Source of the DNA: JBNLBS01 sp050303415
Lineage (GTDB): Bacteria > Pseudomonadota > Gammaproteobacteria > Methylococcales > Methylomonadaceae
Assembly: GCA_050303415.1 (NCBI GenBank)
Contig: JBNLBS010000006.1
Span: 135,411 to 199,410 of the forward strand
Length of the DNA: 64,000 nt
Reading direction: 5' to 3'
Below, piece after piece: positions 35,606 through 44,273 of the stretch. The position numbers and the translations under genes were made by a program. Position 1 is the first letter of the stretch. Each line of letters begins with the position of its first letter. The notes beneath the pieces are model-generated. The model was not told the origin of the DNA and did not search any database. It worked only from the letters and a program-made list of their open reading frames with translations.

Positions 35606-36553
35606 TTATTGGAGAATACTTTCGATATGGTCCATTAGCAGGGCACTGATATTCAGGTCAAATTCTCGATCCAACTCCTGTACACAAGTCGGACTGGTGA
35701 CATTAATTTCTGTCAAATAGTCGCCAATTACATCTAGTCCTACAAACATCAATCCTTTTTCCTTCAATATAGGGCCTACCTGCTGCGCTATCCATAAATC
35801 CCGCTCAGACAGCTTTTGCCCTCTGGCCGTACCTCCAGCTGCCAAATTACCACGGGTTTCACCTTGCGCCGGAATACGCGCCAAAGCATAAGGTACCGGC
35901 TCACCATTAACCAATAAAATACGTTTATCGCCATCTTTAATTTCCGGTAAATATGTCTGCGCCATAATATATCGACTATTGTACTCCGTCATGGTTTCCA
36001 AAATTACGTTTAAATTTGGATCGCCTAATCGCAAATGAAAAATTGATGTGCCGCCCATACCGTCCAGCGGCTTTAAAATAATCTGCTCTTGTTCCTGCAA
36101 AAAGCTTTTAATCCTAGCCGGATCTCGGGTAACCAGCGTTTCAGCACAACACTGAGGAAACCATGCGGTAAACAGCTTTTCATTGGCATCACGCAGTGAT
36201 TGCGGTTTATTAACCACGTAAACGCCAAGATCTTCCGCCCGTTCCAATAAATAGGTCGCATAGATATATTCCTGATCGAAAGGCGGATCTTTGCGCATAA
36301 TAATAACATCCAGGTCATCCAAAGCGATATCCTGTTCGGAGCTGATCTCATACCACTTTTGCTCATCACGCTGCACGCTAATAATCCGCGTACGGGCAAA
36401 AGGTCTGCCGTTGCGCATAAACAAATCGTTTAAGCCCATATAATGCAATTCCCAGTTTCTGGCTTGTGCCTCCAGTAACATGGCAAAGCTGGTATCTTTT
36501 TTGATCTTTATCTGGTCTATGGAATCCATAACCATGCCGAGCTTAATAGACAT
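35606..36553 (-). CDS. gshB: Glutathione synthetase
   Basis: GshB joins gamma-glutamylcysteine and glycine with ATP. The 315-residue length is standard. The N-terminal domain has LGMVMDSIDQIKIKKDTSFAMLLEAQ. The ATP-grasp core has IIMRKDPPFDQEYIYATYLLE, IILKPLDGMGGTSIFHL and ILLVNGEPVPYALARIPAQGETRGNLAAGG. The metal-binding end is VGLDVIGDYLTEINVTSPTC. The gene starts the minus-strand run that extends through the pyr genes and is divergent from rpmB. Confidence 0.97.
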   Translation of the reverse strand: MSIKLGMVMDSIDQIKIKKDTSFAMLLEAQARNWELHYMGLNDLFMRNGRPFARTRIISVQRDEQKWYEISSEQDIALDDLDVIIMRKDPPFDQEYIYATYLLERAEDLGVYVVNKPQSLRDANEKLFTAWFPQCCAETLVTRDPARIKSFLQEQEQIILKPLDGMGGTSIFHLRLGDPNLNVILETMTEYNSRYIMAQTYLPEIKDGDKRILLVNGEPVPYALARIPAQGETRGNLAAGGTARGQKLSERDLWIAQQVGPILKEKGLMFVGLDVIGDYLTEINVTSPTCVQELDREFDLNISALLMDHIESILQ

Positions 36554-36678
36554 TCAGTTCCTCGTTATTAAATTGAGACTTGTTTCTGTGGTAATTGCAA
36601 TGGAAACCACAAGCAGTATTTTGACAAATATTTTTTATAAACTGTAGGATTCTATCAAATTTATTTTAAAGATTGTTA

Positions 36679-36707
36679 TTTACCTAAAAAAGAAAATTTG
36701 GTATAAA
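36679..36707 (+). promoter_or_regulatory. Probable rpmBG promoter
   Basis: TTTACC (36679-36684) and TATAAA (36702-36707) are separated by 17 bases, about 45 bases before the rpmB start codon. The spacing and -10 box fit a sigma-70 promoter for a strongly expressed ribosomal operon. Confidence 0.55.
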
Positions 36708-36751
36708 GGACGGCTAACTTAAGAATTAAGGCACATATTTAGAGGTTTATC

Positions 36752-36988
36752 ATGTCCAAAGTATGTCAAGTAACGGGTAAACGTCCTGTTACAGGTAATA
36801 ACGTATCTCATGCGCACAACAAAACCAGAAGACGTTTCAATCCAAATCTGCATCATCACAGATTTTGGGTGGAAAGCGAAAACCGTTGGGTTCGCTTAAG
36901 AGTATCAACCAAAGCCATTCGCATCATCAATAAAAGAGGCATTGACGCTGTTTTGGTTGATTTGCGTAAACGCGGCGAAAAAGTATAA
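36752..36988 (+). CDS. rpmB: Large ribosomal subunit protein bL28
   Basis: The 78-residue protein has the full family pattern: MSKVCQVTGKRPVTGNNVSHAHNK at the start, then RFNPNLHHHRFWVESENRWVRLRVS and ending in VLVDLRKRGEKV. There is no zinc-binding CxxC pair beyond the single early cysteine. It is paired with rpmG 12 bases downstream. Confidence 0.98.
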   Translation: MSKVCQVTGKRPVTGNNVSHAHNKTRRRFNPNLHHHRFWVESENRWVRLRVSTKAIRIINKRGIDAVLVDLRKRGEKV

Positions 36989-37000
36989 AGGAGACCAAAA

Positions 37001-37156
37001 ATGCGCGATAAAATCAAATTAGTTTCCAGTGAAGGCACTGGCCACTTTTATACCACCACAAAAAACAAACGTACTATGCCAGAAAAAATGGAGATCAAAA
37101 AATTTGATCCTGTTGTTCGCAAGCACGTAATGTATAAAGAAGCTAAAATCAAATAA
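37001..37156 (+). CDS. rpmG: Large ribosomal subunit protein bL33
   Basis: This 51-codon gene starts at ATG 37001 after a good Shine-Dalgarno (AAAGGAGA, 6 bases before). Reading gives MRDKIKLVSSEGTGHFYTTT, then KNKRTMPEKMEIKKFDPVVRK and ends EAKIK. This is the zinc-free (cysteine-free) form of bL33. The rpmB-rpmG order is the normal one. Confidence 0.97.
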   Translation: MRDKIKLVSSEGTGHFYTTTKNKRTMPEKMEIKKFDPVVRKHVMYKEAKIK

Positions 37157-37176
37157 TTCACTGAATTATCTGTTTA

Positions 37177-37222
37177 TGTGCCCTGCTTGGCCGCAGTTTT
37201 TTACTGCGGTTATGCTGGCACA
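37177..37222 (+). terminator. Nested hairpin after rpmG
   Basis: CCGCAGT (37191-37197) pairs with ACTGCGG (37203-37209), and outer TGTGCC (37177-37182) pairs with GGCACA (37217-37222). It lies 20 bases after the rpmG stop. There is no clear T-tract beyond it, so termination is probable, not certain. Confidence 0.5.
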
Positions 37223-37246
37223 TTAGTAGCTGACAAACAAAAAGTC

Positions 37247-38653
37247 TCATGTGCTTTTTATTGTTGCCGCTACTCTAAGCCTTTTGATCTGATTATTTAT
37301 CTTTTCCGTTTGTACGTCCAGAAGCTGAAGCTGGTTCTCAGCCTTATTTTTTTTCCTTTCCAGTTGTAGACACAACTCCTTCAGTCTTAGCTTTTCCTGC
37401 TCTATCTCTTCATTTCTGGCAGTTAAAGCATTTATTCGCTGTTCATGAATATTTACTTCTTCCCACTCTACATAATTATAGCTCTGCTCACTCTGCTCAG
37501 CTGGTTCTGTCTGGTCAGTAGTAACCTCTGTTTCCGGCTGGACAAGCAGATTATTTATTTCCACCCCATCGTCAATCTGGTAAATAGCCTGGGTATTTTG
37601 CTGTTCGGCCGGAACTTGTTCCAAACCGCCCTCCAGAACATAAGAGGTAAAATTATTCTTCAGCATTAAAAATGCAGCTGCAGAAGCCAGCCTGCCATTT
37701 CCACAGACAACAATAATCTTTTGCGTACGCTGCATGTTTTTCAATTGCAACCGAACTGAATACAATGGCACATTAATGCTTTTTTCCAGATGCCGGCGAT
37801 GAAATTCTTCCGGGTGACGCACATCCATTAAAACAGCTCCTTTAGCCACTTCATCCTTCAACTGTTTATAATCTATATAGCAAATTGAAGGTTGCTTAAT
37901 TAACTGCTCGAAATTTTTCTTATCCAGCCGCATTAATTCCATATCATCTAGCGCAGTTACCGTCTCATTTGCGGGCTGGCCGGAAATTAAGGCATCTTCA
38001 CCAAAACTATCGCTGACTTTTAATTGTGCCAGCTTTATTTCCCTGCCATCTGACTTGGCTTTACGGGTCAATAAACAGCGGCCGGATTTGATCAAATGAT
38101 AATAACAACCCTGATCGCCCTGATTAACAATCACGTCTCCTTTTTTAATCCGCACTTCTTCCATGCTCTCCAGCATTTTTTGCAGGTTTGCAGGCGGCAA
38201 CTGCAGAAAAACAGGGGATTGTAATAATGCTGTCATCCAGTCATCAGAGTCTATCCCTACACTCATTTCATCCAAATCATTGCTATCATCTTTATATCCC
38301 AGACTGTCCGGGTGATATATCATATCGTGAGGCACTTTTAAAAAACGAACCGTTTCCAATGCAACGGCATCAATTTTTCTTGGAATTTGATGAGCCAGAG
38401 CGAATAATGCCGAATCACTGCCTGCTTCAATAACCTCAATTTGTAAATCTTCGCTTTGTAAGGAAACCTTACCGGCAAGCAAATACACTAAATCATCGTC
38501 CTTTTCCCCACGTCTGAACAAAACGTCACCCTTGGGTAACACCTTAACGTCCACTTCTGCACACAAAATTTCAAAATGCACATTAGGTAAGGTGGATAGC
38601 GGCACCAGCTTGCGTACAGCCTGTCCTTCTGTAGAATTAATGTTTATAGGCAT
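37247..38653 (-). CDS. Tandem cyclic-nucleotide-binding and rhodanese protein with C-terminal coiled coil
   Basis: The 468-residue cytoplasmic protein has two CRP-type cNMP-binding domains. The first (about 20-115; GDVLFRRGEKDDDLVYLLAGKVSL) is less conserved; the second (about 140-260) has KKGDVIVNQGDQGCYYHLIKSGRCLL and DSFGEDALISGQPANETVTA. A rhodanese domain follows (about 270-360; VLMDVRHPEEFHRRHL) with a candidate catalytic Cys in VVCGNGRLASAA. The tail (about 390-468) is a glutamate- and lysine-rich coiled coil. It has no DNA-binding domain. It is not co-transcribed with a known partner, so its role, perhaps a sensor or scaffold, is unknown. A related cNMP-binding gene lies at 44.3 kb. 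Confidence 0.88.
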   Translation of the reverse strand: MPININSTEGQAVRKLVPLSTLPNVHFEILCAEVDVKVLPKGDVLFRRGEKDDDLVYLLAGKVSLQSEDLQIEVIEAGSDSALFALAHQIPRKIDAVALETVRFLKVPHDMIYHPDSLGYKDDSNDLDEMSVGIDSDDWMTALLQSPVFLQLPPANLQKMLESMEEVRIKKGDVIVNQGDQGCYYHLIKSGRCLLTRKAKSDGREIKLAQLKVSDSFGEDALISGQPANETVTALDDMELMRLDKKNFEQLIKQPSICYIDYKQLKDEVAKGAVLMDVRHPEEFHRRHLEKSINVPLYSVRLQLKNMQRTQKIIVVCGNGRLASAAAFLMLKNNFTSYVLEGGLEQVPAEQQNTQAIYQIDDGVEINNLLVQPETEVTTDQTEPAEQSEQSYNYVEWEEVNIHEQRINALTARNEEIEQEKLRLKELCLQLERKKNKAENQLQLLDVQTEKINNQIKRLRVAATIKST

Positions 38654-38807
38654 ATTTACTTAATATAAAAACTTGTTACTTAATATAGTCTATTATAAAT
38701 CTTTATATAATTTTTAAATCGATTCATGACTAAAAATCGACTTGAATTAAACGTTTTTGAGCTTATATTGTCTATGAGGACTGATTAATCACTAATTTGA
38801 CGAGTTG

Positions 38808-40169
38808 ATGAACATACAAAAAACCAAACAAGTATTTACCATAATTTTCGCCTGTCTACTATTCGGCTCTATCAATAACAGCTATGCCGGCCTGCCAACC
38901 AGCATTGACGGTCAGTCACTTCCATCATTAGCGCCCATTCTTGAACGCAGTATGCCGGCAGTGGTAAATATTTCCACTACCAAGCTGATGAGCGGCCAGG
39001 TAAACCCGCTAATGCAGGACCCGTTCTTCAGGCATTTTTTTCAAATACCCAACCAGCCACAACGGCAGAAAAAAAATAGTTTAGGCTCCGGCGTTATTAT
39101 CGATAGTGAACAGGGCTATGTGTTAACCAATAATCATGTTATCGATAAGGCCGATAAAATTATGGTGACCTTGTCGGATGGCCGTCAACTTGACGCCAAA
39201 CTGATTGGCACAGACCCGGCGGCCGATGTTGCGGTGATTCAAATTCCTGCCCAAAACCTGACCGCATTACCGATTGCTGACTCAACGAATTTAAAAGTAG
39301 GGGATTTCGTTATTGCCATTGGTAACCCGTTTGGCTTGGGTCAGACGGTTACTTCCGGCATTATCAGTGCTTTGGGACGCTCGGGTTTGGGTATTGAAGG
39401 TTATGAAGATTTCATTCAAACTGACGCCTCGATTAACCCTGGTAATTCCGGCGGTGCATTGATTAATCTACGTGGTGAATTTATCGGCATGAATACCGCT
39501 ATTTTGGCGCCCAGCGGTGGTAATGTGGGGATCGGTTTTGCTATCCCGGCCAATATGGCGATGACGCTTAAAGACTCACTGATCGAACATGGTGAGGTGC
39601 GCCGGGGTTTGTTAGGTGTTACCACCCAGGATTTAACTCATGAACTGGTTAATGCTTTTGGTTTAAAAAGTAAATCCGGTGCCATCATTAGTCGCATTGA
39701 AGCAGGCTCACCTGCCGAAGAAGCCGGCTTGCAGCCTGGCGATATTATCGTTAAAGTCAATAACAAACAGGTTAAAAACAGCCATAACATCCGTAATATC
39801 ATTGGCTTGATGCAGATCGGTGATGAAGTAATCATTGATCTGGTACGTAACGATGAAGCCCTGCAATTTACAGCCGTTATCGGCAAACCCGTGCTTGCTC
39901 AACTGGAAGGCGCCAAATTACACCGGGGACTTCAAGGCACGGTGTTAATGAAAACCAGCAAAAATCAAATTGAAGGCATTTTAATCAGTAAAATTACTCA
40001 GTCATCAATTGCCTGGCAAGCAGGTCTGCAACCGGGTGATATTATTGTCTCAGCCAATCGCTATCGTGTTCATAATCTGAATGAACTGAAACGCGTGGTA
40101 AACCCGAAATCCGCACTATTGATTAATATTCAACGCGGCAGAGAGGCATTTTTTCTGGTGTTGAAGTAA
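38808..40169 (+). CDS. DegQ/DegP-type periplasmic serine protease with two PDZ domains
   Basis: The 453-residue protein has a signal peptide (about 1-28; TIIFACLLFGSINNSYA). The trypsin-like domain has the triad H110 (LTNNHVID), D140 (AADVAVIQI) and S214 (NPGNSGGAL). Two PDZ domains follow at about 260-345 and 375-450. It should degrade or chaperone misfolded envelope proteins. The ATG at 38808 gives the family start; a TTG one codon upstream is in frame but unlikely. A weak Shine-Dalgarno precedes it. A 9-bp hairpin follows the stop. Confidence 0.93.
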   Translation: MNIQKTKQVFTIIFACLLFGSINNSYAGLPTSIDGQSLPSLAPILERSMPAVVNISTTKLMSGQVNPLMQDPFFRHFFQIPNQPQRQKKNSLGSGVIIDSEQGYVLTNNHVIDKADKIMVTLSDGRQLDAKLIGTDPAADVAVIQIPAQNLTALPIADSTNLKVGDFVIAIGNPFGLGQTVTSGIISALGRSGLGIEGYEDFIQTDASINPGNSGGALINLRGEFIGMNTAILAPSGGNVGIGFAIPANMAMTLKDSLIEHGEVRRGLLGVTTQDLTHELVNAFGLKSKSGAIISRIEAGSPAEEAGLQPGDIIVKVNNKQVKNSHNIRNIIGLMQIGDEVIIDLVRNDEALQFTAVIGKPVLAQLEGAKLHRGLQGTVLMKTSKNQIEGILISKITQSSIAWQAGLQPGDIIVSANRYRVHNLNELKRVVNPKSALLINIQRGREAFFLVLK

Positions 40170-40174
40170 CCCGC

Positions 40175-40203
40175 TATGCAGAGCGCACAACGCACTCTGC
40201 ATA
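40175..40203 (+). terminator. 9-bp hairpin after the DegQ-type gene
   Basis: TATGCAGAG (40175-40183) pairs with CTCTGCATA (40195-40203) around an 11-base loop, 5 bases after the stop codon. An AAATTATG follows instead of a T-tract. Probable terminator. Confidence 0.5.
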
Positions 40204-40257
40204 AATTATGCTCTAATTAGCCATGCCCTATTCAAACTATAAACAAGCTTAAAAATT

Positions 40258-40779
40258 GTGCATCCTGAAAAAATATTTGTCCCTTTAAATATCGCGGTAA
40301 TGGTTGTTTCCGATACCCGTACCGAAGCTGATGACACTTCCGGTAAAGCACTGGTCGAAAGAGCCGAACAGGCTGGGCACGCCGTTGTCGAAAAAACCAT
40401 AGTGCCTGATGATATTTACCAAATTCGCGCAAAAGTATCGCAGTGGATTGCCGACGAACAGATCAATGTGGTTATTTCGACCGGCGGTACAGGTGTTACC
40501 GGCCGTGACGGCACACCTGAGGCAGTTGCACCATTATTGGATAAAACCCTGGATGGGTTTGGCGAGACTTTTCGCATGTTATCCTATCGAGATATTAAAA
40601 CCTCCACCATACAGTCTAGAGCGATTGCCGGCGTAGCAAACGGCACTTATATGTTCTGCCTTCCGGGTTCGTCCGGCGCCTGTCGTACAGCCTGGGATGA
40701 ACTGATTAAAGACCAACTGGACTATCGAACCAAACCCTGTAATCTGGTACAGCTCATGCCTCGGCTAATGGAAAAATAA
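40258..40779 (+). CDS. moaB: MoaB-type molybdenum cofactor protein
   Basis: The 173-residue protein is of the MoaB/MogA family, which adenylates molybdopterin or works near that step. Family motifs are IAVMVVSDTRTEADDTSGKALVE, then VVISTGGTGVTGRDGTPEAV and PGSSGACRTAWDELIKDQLD. The start is GTG at 40258 (a poor ribosome site precedes it). It ends 1 base before the DUF423 gene. No other molybdenum cofactor gene is in the window, so MoaB rather than MogA is assigned by sequence resemblance only. Confidence 0.88.
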   Translation: MHPEKIFVPLNIAVMVVSDTRTEADDTSGKALVERAEQAGHAVVEKTIVPDDIYQIRAKVSQWIADEQINVVISTGGTGVTGRDGTPEAVAPLLDKTLDGFGETFRMLSYRDIKTSTIQSRAIAGVANGTYMFCLPGSSGACRTAWDELIKDQLDYRTKPCNLVQLMPRLMEK

Positions 40780-40780
40780 A

Positions 40781-41152
40781 ATGAAATCGGTGTTTTTGTT
40801 TTTAAGCGCACTGTCTGCAATGATTGCTGTCGGCATGGGCGCCTTTGGTGCACACGGTTTAAAGCATATACTGTCTGTCGACATGCTGGCCGTATATAAG
40901 ACCGCTGTTACTTATCAAATGTGGCATGCTTTGGGGTTAGGCGGCATTGCAATCCTGCGACAACAGTTTGCTGAATCAAAATTGTTGTTATGGGCAGGCT
41001 GGTTAATGTTTGTCGGTATTTTATTATTTTCCGGCAGCCTTTATTTATTAAGCCTATTAAATTGCAAATGGCTGGGTATGATTACTCCTTTTGGAGGCGT
41101 AGCATTCATAACCGCCTGGCTGTTGTTAACTATTCATGCTGCAAAAAAATAA
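40781..41152 (+). CDS. DUF423 (YgdD-type) inner-membrane protein
   Basis: The 123-residue protein has four hydrophobic helices and the family marks GAFGAHGLK (about 21-29), AVTYQMWHALGL and ITPFGGVAFITAWLLL. Function is unknown throughout the family. It starts 1 base after the moaB stop, so the two share a transcript. Confidence 0.9.
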   Translation: MKSVFLFLSALSAMIAVGMGAFGAHGLKHILSVDMLAVYKTAVTYQMWHALGLGGIAILRQQFAESKLLLWAGWLMFVGILLFSGSLYLLSLLNCKWLGMITPFGGVAFITAWLLLTIHAAKK

Positions 41153-41226
41153 CAGTTACTATTTGGCTCACCGGATAGGCTGAAATATTTACGATTAACG
41201 TTCTTACCTATTAACTAAAAGACACT

Positions 41227-43875
41227 ATGCGCGACGCAAATCCACAAACTATTTATTTAAAAGACTACACAGTACCTGAATATTTAATTCACAGTGTCGA
41301 TTTAAATTTTATTTTAGATGAAGAAAAAACCCGTGTCGTCTCGCGCCTGACGATGAGTCGCAATCCTGCCAGCGAGTCGGACAGTCAATCACTGGAATTG
41401 CAGGGCGAAAACCTGGAATTGATCAGTATTGCATTGGATGGCAATGCCTTAACCCATTCAGATTACCGGCAAACAGCTGAAACCCTGGTTATCAATCAGG
41501 CTCCACAGCAACAAACCTTTATCCTGGCGATAGAAAACCTGATTAATCCCAAAGCCAATACAGCTTTGGAAGGTTTATACCTGTCCAACGGCATGTTGTG
41601 TACCCAGTGTGAAGCCGAAGGTTTCAGAAAAATCACCTATTTTCTCGATCGTCCCGATGTTATGACTCGCTTTACCACCACTCTGGTAGGTGACAAAGAT
41701 CGCTATCCGGTACTGTTGTGCAACGGAAACAAGGTGGCACAAGGTGACTTGCAAAACAACCGTCATTGGGTGACCTGGGAAGACCCATTCAACAAACCGT
41801 GCTATTTATTCGCTTTGGTAGCCGGTCAACTGAAATGTATTGAAGACAGTTATCGGACTATGTCAGGCCGGGATATTGCACTGCAAATATTTGTAGAGCC
41901 GCATGACCTGGACAAATGCGATCATGCCATGCAATCACTGAAAAACTCCATGCACTGGGATGAGCAGGTATATGGCCGAGAATATGATCTGGATTTATAT
42001 ATGATTGTCGCCGTTGGACATTTCAATATGGGCGCGATGGAAAACAAGGGGTTGAATATTTTTAACACCAAATTTGTCCTGGCACGCCCCGATACCGCGA
42101 CTGACAGCGATTATGAACATATTGAAGGCGTTATCGGCCATGAATACTTTCATAACTGGACCGGCAACCGGGTGACCTGTCGGGATTGGTTTCAGCTCAG
42201 CCTTAAAGAGGGCTTTACCGTATTCAGGGATCAGGAATTTACCGGTGACCGCACCTCAAAAGCGGTAAAACGCATTGAAGATGTCAATATGCTGCGCAGC
42301 CGTCAGTTTGCCGAAGATGCAGGACCATTGTCACATCCTATCCGTCCAGATTCATATATAGAAATCAATAACTTCTATACCCTGACCGTGTATGAGAAGG
42401 GCGCGGAAGTGGTGCGAATGATCCATACCCTGGTAGGTGCGGAAGGCTTTAGAAAGGGCAGCGACCTGTATTTCCAGCGTCATGACGGCCAGGCAGTGAC
42501 CTGTGATGATTTCGTCAACGCCATGGAAGCGGCGAATGATATCGACCTGTCCCAATTCAGGCACTGGTATGCCCAGGCCGGTACACCGGTGGTTAAAGCC
42601 CGCCAACATTACGATGCCGAGCAACAAACATTAAGCCTGACCCTGCAGCAAAGCTGTCCGGCAACACCCGGGCAACCGGAAAAACCGGCCTTTCTGATCC
42701 CGTTAAAAATAGGACTGATAAATACCGATGGCTCGGTTGCCCCAATAAAACTGCAAGGCAGTGACCTAACCCTTGATGAAACCATTTTACAACTGACCGA
42801 AACGGAGCAAACCTTTGTTTTTGAGCAATTGCCCCAAGAACCTGTCGTTTCACTATTGCGTGGTTTTTCTGCCCCGATAAAACTGGAAATTCCGCGTACA
42901 CCGGAAGAACTGGCATTTTTATTGAGCCATGACAGCGATACCTTTAATCGCTGGGAAGCCGGTCAACAATTAGCCAGCCAGCTTATTTTGGCTCTGATCG
43001 AGGATTTTCAGGCTCAGCGCCCGTTAACCATCAACCCGGTTATTGTACAGGCATTTAAAACCGTGCTGGAGCAGGACTGGGAAGACTTGTCCTACTTTTC
43101 TCTATTGTTGGAGCTGCCATCGGCCATTTATCTGGCCGAACAGATGGCCGTGGTTGATGTAGACGCCATTCATCAGGTGCGTGAATTTATCAAAAGCCAG
43201 TTGGCTGAGCAATTGCAGGATCTGTTTAAATCCCTGTATAGCAAATATCATCAGGATGAATCCGGCTGTTTCGATGCCGCCGCCATCGGTCGCAGACGCA
43301 TTAAAAACATTTGTTTAAGCTATCTGAGCAAACTGGAACAGGCAGAGATTCAACAATGGGCGACTGAACAGTTCCAACAAGCCAAAAACATGACCGACCA
43401 AATTGCCGCACTAGGTGTCATTGTCAACAGTCGGCACCCGGAAAAAGCAGCATGCCTGCAAAGCTTTTATCAACAATGGCAACAGGAAGCCCTGGTGGTT
43501 GATAAATGGTTTACCTTACAGGCCACCAGCACTCAGGATGACGCTTTTGACGTTGTACAGTCATTATTAAACCACCCCGCTTTCGATCTAAAAAATCCAA
43601 ATCGGGTACGCTCATTAATCGGTGCTTTTAGCCAGGCCAACCCCCTGCATTTCCATGCTGCCAACGGGCGGGGCTATCAATTCCTAACCGATCAAATTAT
43701 TGCCCTCAACACCCTGAACCCGCAGGTTGCCTCCAGAATGGTCGGCGCCCTTACTCAATGGCATCGCTTTGATGATAACCGACAAAACTTAATGAAGGCA
43801 GAGCTCAAACGCATCATGGAAACTGAAAATGTGTCTAAAGATGTGTATGAGGTAGCGAGTAAAAGTTTGGCCTGA
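41227..43875 (+). CDS. pepN: Aminopeptidase N
   Basis: PepN is a zinc M1 metallopeptidase that removes N-terminal residues from peptides in the cytoplasm. The 882-residue length is typical. The substrate-recognition motif GAMEN is at about 269-273. The zinc site is H305-E306-xx-H309 in VIGHEYFHNWTGNR with E328 in SLKEG, and the proton-donor tyrosine is probably in NFYTLTVYEKGAEVVRM. The C-terminal half (about 440-882) is the helical PepN-specific domain. It stands alone with 74 bases before it and 398 bases after. Confidence 0.97.
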   Translation: MRDANPQTIYLKDYTVPEYLIHSVDLNFILDEEKTRVVSRLTMSRNPASESDSQSLELQGENLELISIALDGNALTHSDYRQTAETLVINQAPQQQTFILAIENLINPKANTALEGLYLSNGMLCTQCEAEGFRKITYFLDRPDVMTRFTTTLVGDKDRYPVLLCNGNKVAQGDLQNNRHWVTWEDPFNKPCYLFALVAGQLKCIEDSYRTMSGRDIALQIFVEPHDLDKCDHAMQSLKNSMHWDEQVYGREYDLDLYMIVAVGHFNMGAMENKGLNIFNTKFVLARPDTATDSDYEHIEGVIGHEYFHNWTGNRVTCRDWFQLSLKEGFTVFRDQEFTGDRTSKAVKRIEDVNMLRSRQFAEDAGPLSHPIRPDSYIEINNFYTLTVYEKGAEVVRMIHTLVGAEGFRKGSDLYFQRHDGQAVTCDDFVNAMEAANDIDLSQFRHWYAQAGTPVVKARQHYDAEQQTLSLTLQQSCPATPGQPEKPAFLIPLKIGLINTDGSVAPIKLQGSDLTLDETILQLTETEQTFVFEQLPQEPVVSLLRGFSAPIKLEIPRTPEELAFLLSHDSDTFNRWEAGQQLASQLILALIEDFQAQRPLTINPVIVQAFKTVLEQDWEDLSYFSLLLELPSAIYLAEQMAVVDVDAIHQVREFIKSQLAEQLQDLFKSLYSKYHQDESGCFDAAAIGRRRIKNICLSYLSKLEQAEIQQWATEQFQQAKNMTDQIAALGVIVNSRHPEKAACLQSFYQQWQQEALVVDKWFTLQATSTQDDAFDVVQSLLNHPAFDLKNPNRVRSLIGAFSQANPLHFHAANGRGYQFLTDQIIALNTLNPQVASRMVGALTQWHRFDDNRQNLMKAELKRIMETENVSKDVYEVASKSLA

Positions 43876-44273
43876 TATTGAAGAAAACACTGAATAAGTT
43901 GATTCTGTTCATGGTGAAATAGGTATACCGCGAACGGAATCAACATCTTGTCTTTCATATTAACCGGTTGAAGTTCAGGCTCGTTCCAAGCTAATTTAAT
44001 CCCCGGCAATAATACACCCTTGATTCCTTTGAATCTGTAACCCCCGTAGATGAAGTGAACGGTGTCAATACTCTGAACCTTCTTTAACTTAATTGAATAA
44101 ACGCTTGAATTTTATATGCTATACTTAAATCATTGTTAATTTTTTGCGAACTTCGTCACAAAAAATTAACGTATGTTGCCTTTTGCCATTTTCTTCAGAA
44201 ACGATTTAGCGCAAACAGCTCTGAAAAAATTTAGGTATCGGATAATCAGTCAGCAAATATTTCAGGCTTCTTT
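43876..44273. other. Non-coding region upstream of the cNMP/HDOD gene, with a 12-bp inverted repeat
   Basis: No gene is supported here; the minus-strand frame over 43755-44009 is antisense to the end of pepN. GTTAATTTTTTG (44135-44146) is perfectly inverted as CAAAAAATTAAC (44159-44170), with a 12-base loop. A TATACT (44120-44125) just before it could be a -10 box, without a well-spaced -35. The repeat could be a leader hairpin or operator for the downstream gene. Confidence 0.5.
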
